DNA from: a virus
IMG/VR virus record: IMGVR_UViG_3300025154_000016
Span: 1 to 52,255 of that record
Direction: 5' to 3' (one strand)
Length of the DNA: 52,255 bases
Shown here piece after piece: positions 1-7,563 of the stretch (its first letter is position 1; each line of letters begins with the position of its first letter). The position numbers and the translations under genes are program-made. The notes beneath the pieces are model-generated. The model saw only the letters and a program-made list of their open reading frames with translations, made no database searches and had not been told where the DNA came from.

Positions 1-127
1 AATCATTCATTTAGGGTTGCTCCTTTTCATATCTAATTGTTCTAATGCCTTCCATTTTTCGACTCGTTTTAAGACCCAATCAAAAAATGCGGGTGTTGAA
101 TGATGTTCATCTTCTAAATCTGAAATC
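1..127. repeat. Terminal overlap, left copy
   Basis: The first 127 bases are repeated exactly at 52129-52255. The overlap runs through the first leftward gene and the start of the gene that crosses the junction, so both become intact when the ends are joined. The length equals a common maximum assembler k-mer, which suggests an assembly overlap of a circular or circularly permuted genome and not a physical terminal repeat. Confidence 0.97.
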
Positions 128-186
128 ATATTCTTGAGATCATAAATAATTTCATTCTTATGATCATGTATCCAAATTCCTTTCAT
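7..186 (-). CDS. Small hypothetical protein, 59 aa, paralogue of N-terminus of the 38284-38796 product
   Basis: I do not recognise a family. The protein is charged and predicted helical; its segment with KNMISDLEDEH recurs almost unchanged in the N-terminus of the 170-aa protein at 38284-38796. The start at 186 is chosen because an AAAGGAG Shine-Dalgarno (SD) sequence lies just upstream; a longer reading would have none. The ATG overlaps the TAA of the preceding gene (TAATG), a coupling pattern common in this genome. The terminal overlap covers its 3' part. Confidence 0.75.
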   Translation of the reverse strand: MKGIWIHDHKNEIIYDLKNMISDLEDEHHSTPAFFDWVLKRVEKWKALEQLDMKRSNPK

Positions 187-686
187 TAAGGTTGCTCCTT
201 TTCTATTTGTTCTCTTTTTTGGAAATCTTGACAGAGTCGACATTCATGATAATCTAATATATTTCCTTTTCGAGATTGATGCTTTTCTAACGTGCATTCA
301 CATACTGCATCCATGTTTAATTTTTCCATAGGCACAATCATTTTGGTTTGAGTTTTCCAATCATACACATATTTTTGAGCATGTTGGCATGTCCAATAAT
401 GTTGCTTTTGATAATAACCAATTGTGGTGCATAAAAAAGCTCCTCGACCTTGTTTAGAATCATATAACCATCGAGATCGCAATTCATTATCTTCATCCCA
501 ACCTAATCCATAACGACAATATCGAGTATCAATATCGAGAGTATATTTGGCTCTGATTTCGTCTAAATCGTTGGTTTTAAAGTTCTCTTCTAATATATTC
601 ATATCAATATCTTCTAATCCCACTTTGCCTTTGAAATGCAATTGGTGATCATATTCAAACATAAATTCTTTTTCGTTTTTAGTCAT
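186..686 (-). CDS. Cysteine-rich hypothetical protein, 166 aa
   Basis: No family recognised. The C-terminal half carries several Cys and His residues (CQH, CECT, HECRLCQDFQ), consistent with a zinc-binding module. The CQ/RLCQDFQ motif reappears in the 140-aa protein at 41176-41598, so the two may share a zinc-knuckle module. The start at ATG 686 follows a GTGA-type SD; an in-frame GTG at 695 is part of that SD and is less likely. Confidence 0.75.
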   Translation of the reverse strand: MTKNEKEFMFEYDHQLHFKGKVGLEDIDMNILEENFKTNDLDEIRAKYTLDIDTRYCRYGLGWDEDNELRSRWLYDSKQGRGAFLCTTIGYYQKQHYWTCQHAQKYVYDWKTQTKMIVPMEKLNMDAVCECTLEKHQSRKGNILDYHECRLCQDFQKREQIEKEQP

Positions 687-716
687 AATTTTCACGTCCT
701 GATTCGATTCAAAAAA

Positions 717-1205
717 TTAGGTCTCATGCTCCGTAATTTTGGTATATTTGTTTTTCTTATTAATTTTCATACGCTCAAAGAATTCCCATAAATGCATATA
801 ATCATTCATATATATTTCGATTAATAATTTCTCTGCAGCACAATCCAATAATTCCACATGACATTCAGTCGAATACCCTTTAGGATTAAGTCGTTCAATT
901 TCATTTAAGAAATAATTACATGCTAACAAGGACTCTTTACAGCCCCCTTCATAATGTCCACAATAAAACCATACCGTATATCTCACATGGGGATAACAAT
1001 CTTGTGAGTCTCGGCGTTGAATGATAAAACCACTGTTGTGTTGTCCAACATGTTCGGGAAAAATCTGTCGAAAAATATTAAAAGCATCTTTGAGATAAGA
1101 TTTTACTTTTGTCCACGGGACAACGGTATAGCCATATTCTTTATGATGATAATTGGGGTGTATGTGTTGTAATGCCCAATCGCGATAATAGGTCTCTTTT
1201 TTCAT
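717..1205 (-). CDS. Hypothetical protein, 162 aa
   Basis: No recognised family. The sequence is rich in Tyr, His and Trp with scattered Cys, suggesting a compact soluble protein that may bind metal. AGGAG precedes the ATG. Its C-terminus (KITEHET) resembles the C-terminus of the next upstream gene product (RITEHEQ), and the DNA around the two stop codons is alike, hinting at a local duplication of gene ends. Confidence 0.75.
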   Translation of the reverse strand: MKKETYYRDWALQHIHPNYHHKEYGYTVVPWTKVKSYLKDAFNIFRQIFPEHVGQHNSGFIIQRRDSQDCYPHVRYTVWFYCGHYEGGCKESLLACNYFLNEIERLNPKGYSTECHVELLDCAAEKLLIEIYMNDYMHLWEFFERMKINKKNKYTKITEHET

Positions 1206-1238
1206 TGTTGTTTTCTCCTTTCTATTAATTTAAAAAAA

Positions 1239-1481
1239 CTATTGTTCATGCTCCGTGATCCGATAGAGATCGGTTAAGATGTCTTTAATCTGAAGATAAT
1301 TATTCACATATCTTTCCAAAATCTTTACAATTGAGTTTAATTGCGTGAGATTCATCATTGATTCACTTCGTAAATTATATAAAAGCACCCAATCTTCATT
1401 AGATAAAAAGGGCATAATTTTAGAAATTATAATTACTTCTGATTCTAATAAGGTAATTTTATAGCGTTTCTCAATGTTCAT
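1239..1481 (-). CDS. Hypothetical protein, 80 aa
   Basis: Small, mostly helical protein with no recognised domain. Its ATG overlaps the TGA of the upstream gene (ATGA), implying translational coupling. The C-terminal ITEHE tail is shared with the product of 717-1205. Confidence 0.7.
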   Translation of the reverse strand: MNIEKRYKITLLESEVIIISKIMPFLSNEDWVLLYNLRSESMMNLTQLNSIVKILERYVNNYLQIKDILTDLYRITEHEQ

Positions 1482-1780
1482 TTAAAGTCCTCCGCTTTGT
1501 CTAAATACTCATGATAAGATTCTTCTTTTGATTCTTCAAATAAATCATCATCATCTTTTATAGTATCAAAAAATGGCGTCCAAGATTGAACTTGATTTTC
1601 TAAAAGAGTTTGATATTCTTCCCGGGACAAGACCACCTTAATCTTAAAATTCCGATGGTCTAATAACATTCGAGTTGCCGTTTCACAACAATGAATTGCT
1701 TCTTGTTCGGTATCAAATAAGCGTTCAAATTCTACCCAATCGTTTAACAAGAATTCATAGGTCACGAGCCACTGCACCAT
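1478..1780 (-). CDS. Hypothetical acidic protein, 100 aa
   Basis: The start at 1780 is preceded by GGAGGG; longer readings run into the zinc-ribbon gene upstream. The C-terminal third is strongly acidic (a run of Asp and Glu), which could suit a DNA mimic or protein inhibitor, but nothing specific is recognisable. It overlaps both neighbours by stop/start sharing. Confidence 0.7.
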   Translation of the reverse strand: MVQWLVTYEFLLNDWVEFERLFDTEQEAIHCCETATRMLLDHRNFKIKVVLSREEYQTLLENQVQSWTPFFDTIKDDDDLFEESKEESYHEYLDKAEDFK

Positions 1781-1962
1781 TATTGTTTCCCTCCATAGAG
1801 TTTCGCCCATTTTTGATAAACACCACATTGGTCTTTTCCAATACATATATCAAAAAAACAACAAACACATGGACTCAACACATGGGTATACCCGCAGTCA
1901 CATTCCGCAATCCCTTGATAATAAGTTAAGGGATTTCCACAATCGGGACACTCGTCACTCAT
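1780..1962 (-). CDS. Zinc-ribbon protein, 60 aa
   Basis: Almost entirely a cysteine-rich module: CPDCG near the N-terminus, CDCG, then CVCC and two further Cys, enough for two zinc sites. Such mini zinc ribbons in viruses usually bind nucleic acid or host protein; the partner is unknown. GGAGGG precedes the ATG. One of more than a dozen small Cys-rich proteins here. Confidence 0.75.
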   Translation of the reverse strand: MSDECPDCGNPLTYYQGIAECDCGYTHVLSPCVCCFFDICIGKDQCGVYQKWAKLYGGKQ

Positions 1963-2202
1963 TTACATTCCCTCCAAATAATGAAATTGTTTTTCTAACC
2001 ACCACTCTTTAATCCACAATCCATTTCCTTCTAACGGGACTTCCATATTCTCTAAAACTGATAAGGGTATCCAAATTGTTCGTTTATTATATAAATTAAA
2101 CGCAATTGCACGAGGTCGCCGTGCTTCAATCTTGCCTATAATATATACATATTCATTCTCTTTACGAGGTAATTGAGCAAACCAATCATTTAGATTTAGC
2201 AT
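1963..2202 (-). CDS. Conserved-looking viral protein, 79 aa
   Basis: Pattern resembles small phage/plasmid proteins with a KAI...WIP core followed by a Trp-containing segment: here RAIAFNL, then TIWIPLSV, then WIKEWW. Function of that group is unknown to me. The start at 2202 has an upstream GGTGGGGG and shares bases with the stop of a 29-codon ORF (TAATG). The assignment is a weak resemblance, not a domain hit. Confidence 0.65.
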   Translation of the reverse strand: MLNLNDWFAQLPRKENEYVYIIGKIEARRPRAIAFNLYNKRTIWIPLSVLENMEVPLEGNGLWIKEWWLEKQFHYLEGM

Positions 2203-2291
2203 TAGATTAACCCCCACCAATACTCTAACGAGATCCCCCAGTTTTGGAGGGTCTGCATCAATTCAATTTCCGATAAAAGAAAAAAGATCAT
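2202..2291 (-). CDS. Possible micro-protein, 29 aa
   Basis: A 29-codon ORF fills the gap between two genes. Its ATG overlaps the upstream TGA (ATGA) and its TAA overlaps the downstream ATG (TAATG), the two coupling patterns used throughout this strand. The product has a hydrophobic N-terminus and a Trp-rich end. It may be a real peptide or merely carry ribosomes across the gap. Confidence 0.45.
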   Translation of the reverse strand: MIFFLLSEIELMQTLQNWGISLEYWWGLI

Positions 2292-2812
2292 TTATTGACA
2301 ACCTCCAACAATTGCACCATCCCACACCGAATCTTTCCAGTAGTATTATAGGGAACCACAATAGAACATAATGCTTCAATTGGAATCAAGCATTTCCAAA
2401 TTGGATTTGATCTTGAACAATTACCTTTAACCCAATCTAATGTTGCAACATTAATTCCACATCCACAATCATTGGTCGGTAACGGATTGACATTTTCGGT
2501 TAAAATAGATTGTTGTTCAATCTTCCAATTTGGATTTGGTTGATAATTTTCATGAAAGGTTTTATAACAGATTAATCCTAAATTAATCATTTCAAAATGG
2601 GTTTTAAGATATTGAATAGGATCAAATAGGTTTTCAGCCTCACTTAAATCAGCCCCACTTAAATCTGCCCTACTTAAATCTGCCCTACTTAAATTAGCCC
2701 CACTTAAATCAGCCCCACTTAAATCTGCCCTACTTAAATCAGCCCCACTTAAATCGACGGTATATCCGCAATCGACACAAATTAATTTCCACAAAATTTG
2801 AAAAGTTATCAT
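2288..2812 (-). CDS. Pentapeptide-repeat protein, 174 aa
   Basis: After a short N-terminus (residues 1-18, with CVDCG) come about eight A[DN]LSx pentapeptides at roughly residues 19-60, followed by about 110 residues with several Cys. Pentapeptide repeats form a right-handed quadrilateral beta-helix; known members such as MfpA/Qnr mimic DNA, but most have no known role. The array is short (about two coils), so the C-terminal Cys-containing region may be the functional part. The start at 2812 is preceded by GGAGTGGG and overlaps the previous stop. Confidence 0.8.
   Translation of the reverse strand: MITFQILWKLICVDCGYTVDLSGADLSRADLSGADLSGANLSRADLSRADLSGADLSEAENLFDPIQYLKTHFEMINLGLICYKTFHENYQPNPNWKIEQQSILTENVNPLPTNDCGCGINVATLDWVKGNCSRSNPIWKCLIPIEALCSIVVPYNTTGKIRCGMVQLLEVVNK
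2641..2760. repeat. Eight 15-bp tandem repeats
   Basis: Units of YACTTAAATYWGCCC begin at 2641, 2656, 2671, 2686, 2701, 2716, 2731 and 2746 (last one degenerate). They encode the pentapeptide array of the 174-aa protein. Units are nearly identical, so copy number could change by slippage or recombination without breaking the frame. Confidence 0.95.
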
Positions 2813-3123
2813 TAATGTTCCCACTCCTTCCGGGTAATAATCCGATAACCGATATTTTCGACACCGTGTTGTTTAATAAATTCAATATAGATTTTATTTC
2901 CGTTGACTAAATCCGAATCGATATATTGATTACATTCGGGGGCGGTAGGATTAATCCCTAAAATTCCTTTGACAAGTAATGTGCGGAAATCATAAAATTT
3001 TTTAGCTTCTAATTTTTGAATAATTCTTCCGTCTTCCGCAAAGATTGCAGGAGATCCCCAAACCGACCATAACGAATGTCGTTTGACCATTCGCTTCCAA
3101 TATTGTGCTTTTGATTTTGCCAT
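2812..3123 (-). CDS. Hypothetical basic protein, 103 aa
   Basis: No recognised family. The N-terminus is basic (KSKAQYWKRMVKRH), consistent with nucleic-acid contact, but no motif supports a specific role. The chosen ATG (3123) follows GGTGAAAACT, a ribosome-binding cassette used identically by two other genes here (3294 and 42875); the upstream in-frame ATG would place its own start inside that SD. Confidence 0.7.
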   Translation of the reverse strand: MAKSKAQYWKRMVKRHSLWSVWGSPAIFAEDGRIIQKLEAKKFYDFRTLLVKGILGINPTAPECNQYIDSDLVNGNKIYIEFIKQHGVENIGYRIITRKEWEH

Positions 3124-3153
3124 AGTTTTCACCATAGAGTTATTTTAAAAAAA

Positions 3154-3294
3154 TTAGAGTTTATAACACGCTTCGCATAAACAAGCAACATCATTTTCAC
3201 GTTCATAATCATCATTTTCTTTCATAATTACTGCCGAAACAATATAACATTCCATTTCGGGAAAGATTCCTTTTTTACATTTAGAGCATTGCAT
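3154..3294 (-). CDS. Zinc-ribbon protein, 46 aa
   Basis: Short protein with CSKC at the N-terminus and CLCEAC at the C-terminus, a typical four-Cys zinc-ribbon spacing with a longer internal loop. The start at 3294 follows the GGTGAAAACT cassette; an ATG at 3306 lies within that leader. Function unknown. Confidence 0.65.
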   Translation of the reverse strand: MQCSKCKKGIFPEMECYIVSAVIMKENDDYERENDVACLCEACYKL

Positions 3295-3406
3295 AGTTTT
3301 CACCATGTTATCTGACCTTAAAAAAAGTCATTATAACTCAAATAGAAGACTGAATAAAAAAGGTAAGGCTTATAACTTATAGGTTGTAATCTTAGATTAC
3401 ACTTTA
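3295..3406. promoter_or_regulatory. Intergenic region with palindrome, probable leftward promoter
   Basis: This gap contains CTTATAACTTATAG at 3369-3382, a variant of the palindrome family found at operon boundaries in this genome, plus an AT-rich TATA-like stretch. It lies upstream of the leftward genes starting at 3294 and probably begins a transcription unit. Confidence 0.45.
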
Positions 3407-3598
3407 TTATTCATAAAACGAATCTAATGGACAAGGATAATTCGCATGACAACACCCTAATTCATCGGCATTTATACATTTTGTATCTGGATGTGCAAGA
3501 CAAGTATGCCCATAGATTTGACGACAATCATAACATACACCACCTTTAACAAAGGGATGTAATTCTGTTTTACAATATCGACAGTATTTTCTTTTCAT
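3407..3598 (-). CDS. Zinc-ribbon protein, 63 aa
   Basis: Ten Cys residues in 63 aa: CRYCK, CYDC, a single Cys, then C, CC and CPL near the C-terminus. This suggests two or three zinc sites. No specific function recognised. It lies between the palindrome-bearing gap and another small gene. Confidence 0.7.
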   Translation of the reverse strand: MKRKYCRYCKTELHPFVKGGVCYDCRQIYGHTCLAHPDTKCINADELGCCHANYPCPLDSFYE

Positions 3599-3604
3599 AG
3601 ATAA

Positions 3605-3856
3605 TCACACAAGTGAGTTTTTAGATCGCAATAATTGAAATCGTAACAGGGGTTGCTTGACTAAATAATGTAATTGGATTGCTTTTTGATAATTTGTTTC
3701 AATTAAGCGATTATTGGGATGTGGGGGAGTCGATTTCCAGTTTAACGGATTATTGATATATGGATAATTTAATAGTTCCATCCCAAAGGTTGATGCGGAA
3801 TCCGAGAGATAGATGTGTCGATAGGGATTATAATAAGTATCGTTAGAATCACACAT
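3605..3856 (-). CDS. Hypothetical protein, 83 aa
   Basis: No family recognised. The N-terminal half is rich in Asn, Pro and Tyr, the C-terminal half is basic and helical. It ends with a cluster of Arg and Lys. Two bases separate it from the upstream gene. Confidence 0.65.
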   Translation of the reverse strand: MCDSNDTYYNPYRHIYLSDSASTFGMELLNYPYINNPLNWKSTPPHPNNRLIETNYQKAIQLHYLVKQPLLRFQLLRSKNSLV

Positions 3857-3857
3857 C

Positions 3858-4205
3858 TTAAATTTTCCCTCGCATTTCTAAATCTGGAATATGGTCTTTA
3901 AAGACTTCCACATACAATTCGTAGGGTTTAAACTCGATATAGGGATAGAGTTGACAAATCTTATAATAAGTGTCTAATTCGGAGCAATCAATGACGTAAG
4001 ATTTGTGTTTGGTTTGTGGATTATAGGAAATCCGTAAATTAATAAAATGGGAGAGATCTAAATGGGTATTCTGAAAAAAAGGTAATGTCCCAAATCCGCT
4101 TAACGTAATCTCATTTAACCAATGCACCCGAATCCACATGACTTTAAAGTGCCGTTCGAGTTCCGAACTTAAATTATAAAAAAGGGTTTTAAGATAATCA
4201 CTCAT
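3858..4205 (-). CDS. Hypothetical protein, 115 aa
   Basis: Unknown protein with alternating beta-like segments and several aromatic residues. Start uncertain: the ATG at 4205 has a GGAG 16 nt upstream, while an in-frame GTG at 4220 is directly adjacent to the same GGAG. Both are possible. Confidence 0.65.
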   Translation of the reverse strand: MSDYLKTLFYNLSSELERHFKVMWIRVHWLNEITLSGFGTLPFFQNTHLDLSHFINLRISYNPQTKHKSYVIDCSELDTYYKICQLYPYIEFKPYELYVEVFKDHIPDLEMRGKI

Positions 4206-4210
4206 AGGAT

Positions 4211-4357
4211 TTAATGCCACACTCCATTTGTTTTACATTCAATAACCAAAACGGGTTTATCGGCATGATTTTCTTTATCACATTGCTTACAGAACCCGTT
4301 ATGGATAAAAAAGGTCTTAAGACTAATCTTTTTATGACAGTCACCGCATTGGGGCAT
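4211..4357 (-). CDS. Zinc-ribbon protein, 48 aa
   Basis: Compact protein with CGDCH at the N-terminus and CKQCDKEN about 25 residues later, a classical four-ligand zinc ribbon, then a short beta-rich tail. AAGGATGA precedes the ATG. It fills the gap between its neighbours with only a few bases to spare. Confidence 0.65.
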   Translation of the reverse strand: MPQCGDCHKKISLKTFFIHNGFCKQCDKENHADKPVLVIECKTNGVWH

Positions 4358-4359
4358 TT

Positions 4360-4575
4360 TTAATCATCCTTATGCTCACGGGGGCAATACTCTTTAGCGT
4401 CTTCTAAATCGATCAGATCTAATTTGGCTTTGGCATATTTGCAAATTGCTTCGTCAAAGTTCTCAAAGAAATCCCAAAGATCTTTTTCTTTATCGGTTTG
4501 TAAGATTTCTATTGCGCGTTCGATAATATCGTCATTCTCGATTTCAATATCGAAAGTTTGGGTGGTTTTTTTCAT
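4360..4575 (-). CDS. Hypothetical acidic helical protein, 71 aa
   Basis: Asp/Glu-rich, predicted helical after a short beta segment (TFDIEIENDD). No recognised domain. Its ATG overlaps the preceding gene's end, indicating operon expression with the coiled-coil protein upstream. Confidence 0.65.
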   Translation of the reverse strand: MKKTTQTFDIEIENDDIIERAIEILQTDKEKDLWDFFENFDEAICKYAKAKLDLIDLEDAKEYCPREHKDD

Positions 4576-5093
4576 ATTATTTTCTCCTGTTTGATCGTAG
4601 ATTTTAATTGTTCTAATTCATGTTCTAAAAAAAGTTGGGCGGACATAATATTTTGTTTGAGAGTAGAAAGTTTTTCATGGTCTTGGTTCAGATCATTAAT
4701 GGATTTATCAACCATTGTGTGAAAATGTTTCATTTGGGATTCCAACCATGCAACCCGGTCATCTAATCGATCTAATCGTTTTTCCAGATAGGACCGTAAT
4801 TGATTATATTCGGGAGTTGCATCTACATAGGTTTTATAGAGAAATTGGTTTTTATCAAAATCGGTAATCCGTTCAACGAGATAATTTAAAGATTGAAAGA
4901 GAATATGGATATGAGTATTTTGCATTTCCATGATTTGATAAGGGGTCTTTTCTTCGATTGTTTTTGGACCTAATGTATGAACCCGTATATCGAGGGGAAT
5001 ACATTGACTTTCAAAATACCGATTCACATCGTATTTTAATTCAGATAAAAGACTCGCTTTCAGATTCTCGATCAGATTGATTGGTTCCATCAT
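4572..5093 (-). CDS. Coiled-coil protein, 173 aa
   Basis: Residues from about 95 to the C-terminus show heptad-like spacing of Leu/Ile/Met with many charged residues, indicating a long coiled coil. The N-terminal part is mixed. No enzymatic motif. The start is set at the ATGATG after GAGGGAAA; the reading upstream lacks a good SD. It could be a scaffold or adaptor protein. Confidence 0.65.
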   Translation of the reverse strand: MMEPINLIENLKASLLSELKYDVNRYFESQCIPLDIRVHTLGPKTIEEKTPYQIMEMQNTHIHILFQSLNYLVERITDFDKNQFLYKTYVDATPEYNQLRSYLEKRLDRLDDRVAWLESQMKHFHTMVDKSINDLNQDHEKLSTLKQNIMSAQLFLEHELEQLKSTIKQEKII

Positions 5094-5153
5094 TTTCCCT
5101 CGTTTCGTTGCTATATTCATACACAAAATCTAAAAAATAATAGTTCGTGTCAT

Positions 5154-5372
5154 TCAATAATTAAACCACCGTTGTTGGTCAAAGGTATGATATTGTCCAT
5201 CAAAATATTTATCGCCGCTTTCGGGAATAAACTCTCGTTCTAACACTCCATTATGAATTTTTAATTCCCCATTAGAAAAAAGTTCTAACGATAAAATCGA
5301 TGAACGATATTGATAGCCGTTTGGTTTTTCATAGGTAAACCAAAAATATGGATTGGTAGATGAGTTTGTCAT
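5154..5372 (-). CDS. Hypothetical protein, 72 aa
   Basis: Aromatic-rich small protein, predicted mostly beta, without a recognised family. It begins a run of overlapping genes leading down from the RecT-like gene. Confidence 0.6.
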   Translation of the reverse strand: MTNSSTNPYFWFTYEKPNGYQYRSSILSLELFSNGELKIHNGVLEREFIPESGDKYFDGQYHTFDQQRWFNY

Positions 5373-5373
5373 A

Positions 5374-5559
5374 TTAATCTTTCCGAATCAATTTAAACAA
5401 TTCACAGAGGTGTTTATTCGGGATAAAAATATCGCTCATCGGTTCCATCTTAGAATTCAATTGAATCGGTTGATTAAATCGAAACTCAATCCCCATTTCC
5501 CCGTTTTGAGAATCAATCCGCAGAGATTCAATTTGGAGGTTCGCTTTGGTAATGCCCAT
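5374..5559 (-). CDS. Hypothetical protein, 61 aa
   Basis: Small beta-rich protein. The start at 5559 is preceded by GGAGGTTGTGG and shares bases with the TAA of the upstream gene (TAATG). No function can be assigned. Confidence 0.6.
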   Translation of the reverse strand: MGITKANLQIESLRIDSQNGEMGIEFRFNQPIQLNSKMEPMSDIFIPNKHLCELFKLIRKD

Positions 5560-5726
5560 TATTCCACAACCTCCCATTCGAGTAAATCATAAGAATCTCT
5601 TCCTATTTGTTCTAAAATCTCTTTATATTTTTCAGCATCGGTTTTATGTAAAAAGATTTTTTCAATGTGTTGTTCATCGGAAGCACAATGAAAGGAATCA
5701 TTATTACTAATAATATAAATTTTCAT
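5559..5726 (-). CDS. Hypothetical protein, 55 aa
   Basis: Starts MKIYIISNND; no recognised domain. The leader GGGGGTTGATCTA before the ATG nearly matches the leader at 2202, an example of repeated ribosome-binding cassettes. Its start overlaps the stop of the RecT-like gene, so the two are probably co-translated. Confidence 0.6.
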   Translation of the reverse strand: MKIYIISNNDSFHCASDEQHIEKIFLHKTDAEKYKEILEQIGRDSYDLLEWEVVE

Positions 5727-7279
5727 TAGATCAACCCCCGTGCCAACATATACCGCAATCCCCATGCACAATCTTTGGGAGTCCATTTCCCGTTCGAAGC
5801 TTTTAACATAAATTCTAATCGGTCGTCTTCTTTAACGTTAGTTCCTTTCATGACTTCCGCCATCTTTTCGACCCCTTTGACCATATTAATCATCAATTTA
5901 AAATAGGCCAAATCCACTAAATTCATTGCAGGGGGATTTTCGATCATTGTGCAAGCATCATGATACAAGAGAGCTAAGCGATCTTTTCTGTTAATTGGAT
6001 CATTGCACAGATTTTCAAATTGCTCTTGAATTTTCGCTTTCAATTGCGGACAAATCGGGTCTAACGCAATCTCAAAAGCAACAATATTTTGATCAGTAAT
6101 CACCAATTCTTCCGATTCTTGCAACCCTACGGACGCAAACCAATCTTCCCCAATCCGAATAAAATTCTCTTCGGTTAACAACGATTCATCGGTAATGGTC
6201 ATGGTTTGGAACGGCCACGGTTTAGTAATCTCTTTTTTGATCGGGAGTTCCGGTAAAGTGACTCTTTTAGTTTCATTCAAGGCTTTCAGATCGGGTTTTT
6301 TAGTTTGTTTGGTCTCGGATTTCTTTTCTTTAATTGGTTCTTCAATAATAGGTTCTTCATCAATAACTTCCACATGATCGGGAGGTGGTGGTAATTCCGC
6401 AATCTTATCTTGTTTGATTTGTTCGATTTCTTCTTTGGTAGGAGGACTAAAATTCACAATCTCGGTTTGAACGGGTTCTGCATAAAATTCGGGTTGATGT
6501 ACTTCGGAAACATCCACTTCTTTCATTTCGAGATCTTCTTCTAAATCAACCACTTCAAAGATTTCTTCGACGACGGGTTCTACAATCGGTAAAGGAGCGG
6601 GTTTCGGGGCTTCGGGAATTAATTGAGAAATAGTAATTGGTGCGGATTCTGTTTTAGGAACGGAATTAGTAAAGGAAGTCTGAATCGAATCCATTTCGTA
6701 AAAACCCGTATCCGTAATGGTCATGCCGTGAAGACACCCTCGATCTAACGCCCTTATCGCAAAACTATAATTGTTTTTCGCAATCATATTTTGCTGGTTG
6801 TTGTAGCCTTCCCAATTTTTATTATTCTTTTTGAGTAAACCTTGATCTTGAGCATCTACAATTGAAAATTTAAATAAAGTCCACGGTTTGCTTGGATTCA
6901 CACGGACATTCATTTTATGGATAGTATTCGACATTTCAATAACATCAAATTGAGCATAGGGATGTGCCGATTTAAACAGTGACATCGCGGTATCAATTCC
7001 AATTCCTAATGATCCTTGAATCATCATGAGTTCATTAGCGAAATCTTCGGGAATCCCACGGGCTTTACAATAACTTAACCGAATCGCATATTCATCGCGT
7101 TTATATTGTTCATCACTTTCTTTGCTTTTTGGAACGGGCGGAAAATGTCCGTGATCCATATAAATTTGAGCGACATCCCGATATTTGTAAAACGACGGTT
7201 CTAATTGGGCTTCCACGGCTGCCACTCGTTCCTCAAAATCATCTATTTTTGGTTCTTGTTGTTTGGGTTCTTTCATCAT
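5726..7279 (-). CDS. RecT/Bet-like single-strand annealing protein with long acidic linker (putative)
   Basis: 517 aa. Residues about 45-185 follow the general layout of RecT/Bet annealing proteins: a helical N-terminus, a segment on gip...gi.idtA, a region resembling the DAQDQGLL..NW..Y pattern, and an Ala/Arg-containing helix ending in LHGM. Residues about 205-345 are a low-complexity, Pro/Glu-rich linker with a Lys-rich patch, and 350-517 form a separate globular domain that I do not recognise. Annealing proteins pair complementary single strands during replication-linked recombination; the neighbouring PCNA, helicase and putative DNA-binding genes fit. GAGGG precedes ATGATG. The call is from pattern only; another DNA-binding role is possible. 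Confidence 0.5.
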   Translation of the reverse strand: MMKEPKQQEPKIDDFEERVAAVEAQLEPSFYKYRDVAQIYMDHGHFPPVPKSKESDEQYKRDEYAIRLSYCKARGIPEDFANELMMIQGSLGIGIDTAMSLFKSAHPYAQFDVIEMSNTIHKMNVRVNPSKPWTLFKFSIVDAQDQGLLKKNNKNWEGYNNQQNMIAKNNYSFAIRALDRGCLHGMTITDTGFYEMDSIQTSFTNSVPKTESAPITISQLIPEAPKPAPLPIVEPVVEEIFEVVDLEEDLEMKEVDVSEVHQPEFYAEPVQTEIVNFSPPTKEEIEQIKQDKIAELPPPPDHVEVIDEEPIIEEPIKEKKSETKQTKKPDLKALNETKRVTLPELPIKKEITKPWPFQTMTITDESLLTEENFIRIGEDWFASVGLQESEELVITDQNIVAFEIALDPICPQLKAKIQEQFENLCNDPINRKDRLALLYHDACTMIENPPAMNLVDLAYFKLMINMVKGVEKMAEVMKGTNVKEDDRLEFMLKASNGKWTPKDCAWGLRYMLARGLI

Positions 7280-7527
7280 TGATTTATTCCCTCGATTTCA
7301 TTCCATTCATCTTCTTCGGTACCATCTTCGGTTAACATTGAAATTTGGTCACACCAATCTTTAATGGTATTAAGTCCGCGAAGTTCAATCATTTTTTCTA
7401 AAATGGTGGACATTCCACTTTCATCTAATTCGATAACCAAATTCTCATCTTTTCGATTTAATCGTAATAATAAATTTGGTCCATGTTGTCCCAAATACAT
7501 TGTTTGTGCTTTTTGATCTTCATTCAT
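7276..7527 (-). CDS. Hypothetical acidic protein, 83 aa
   Basis: Helical acidic protein with no recognised domain. Its stop overlaps the start of the RecT-like gene (ATGA), so it is probably expressed with the recombination module. It might regulate or accompany the annealing protein. Confidence 0.65.
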   Translation of the reverse strand: MNEDQKAQTMYLGQHGPNLLLRLNRKDENLVIELDESGMSTILEKMIELRGLNTIKDWCDQISMLTEDGTEEDEWNEIEGINQ

Positions 7528-7563
7528 TTTAAAATCTCCTGGATCGAATTAATAAAAAAAAGT

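Noticed and set aside
1-127. Physical direct terminal repeat of the virion DNA
   Set aside because: 127 bp is a typical assembler k-mer size and the repeat lies inside a gene, so an assembly overlap is more likely.
2641-2760. CRISPR-like repeats
   Set aside because: 15-bp units without spacers that encode a pentapeptide array.
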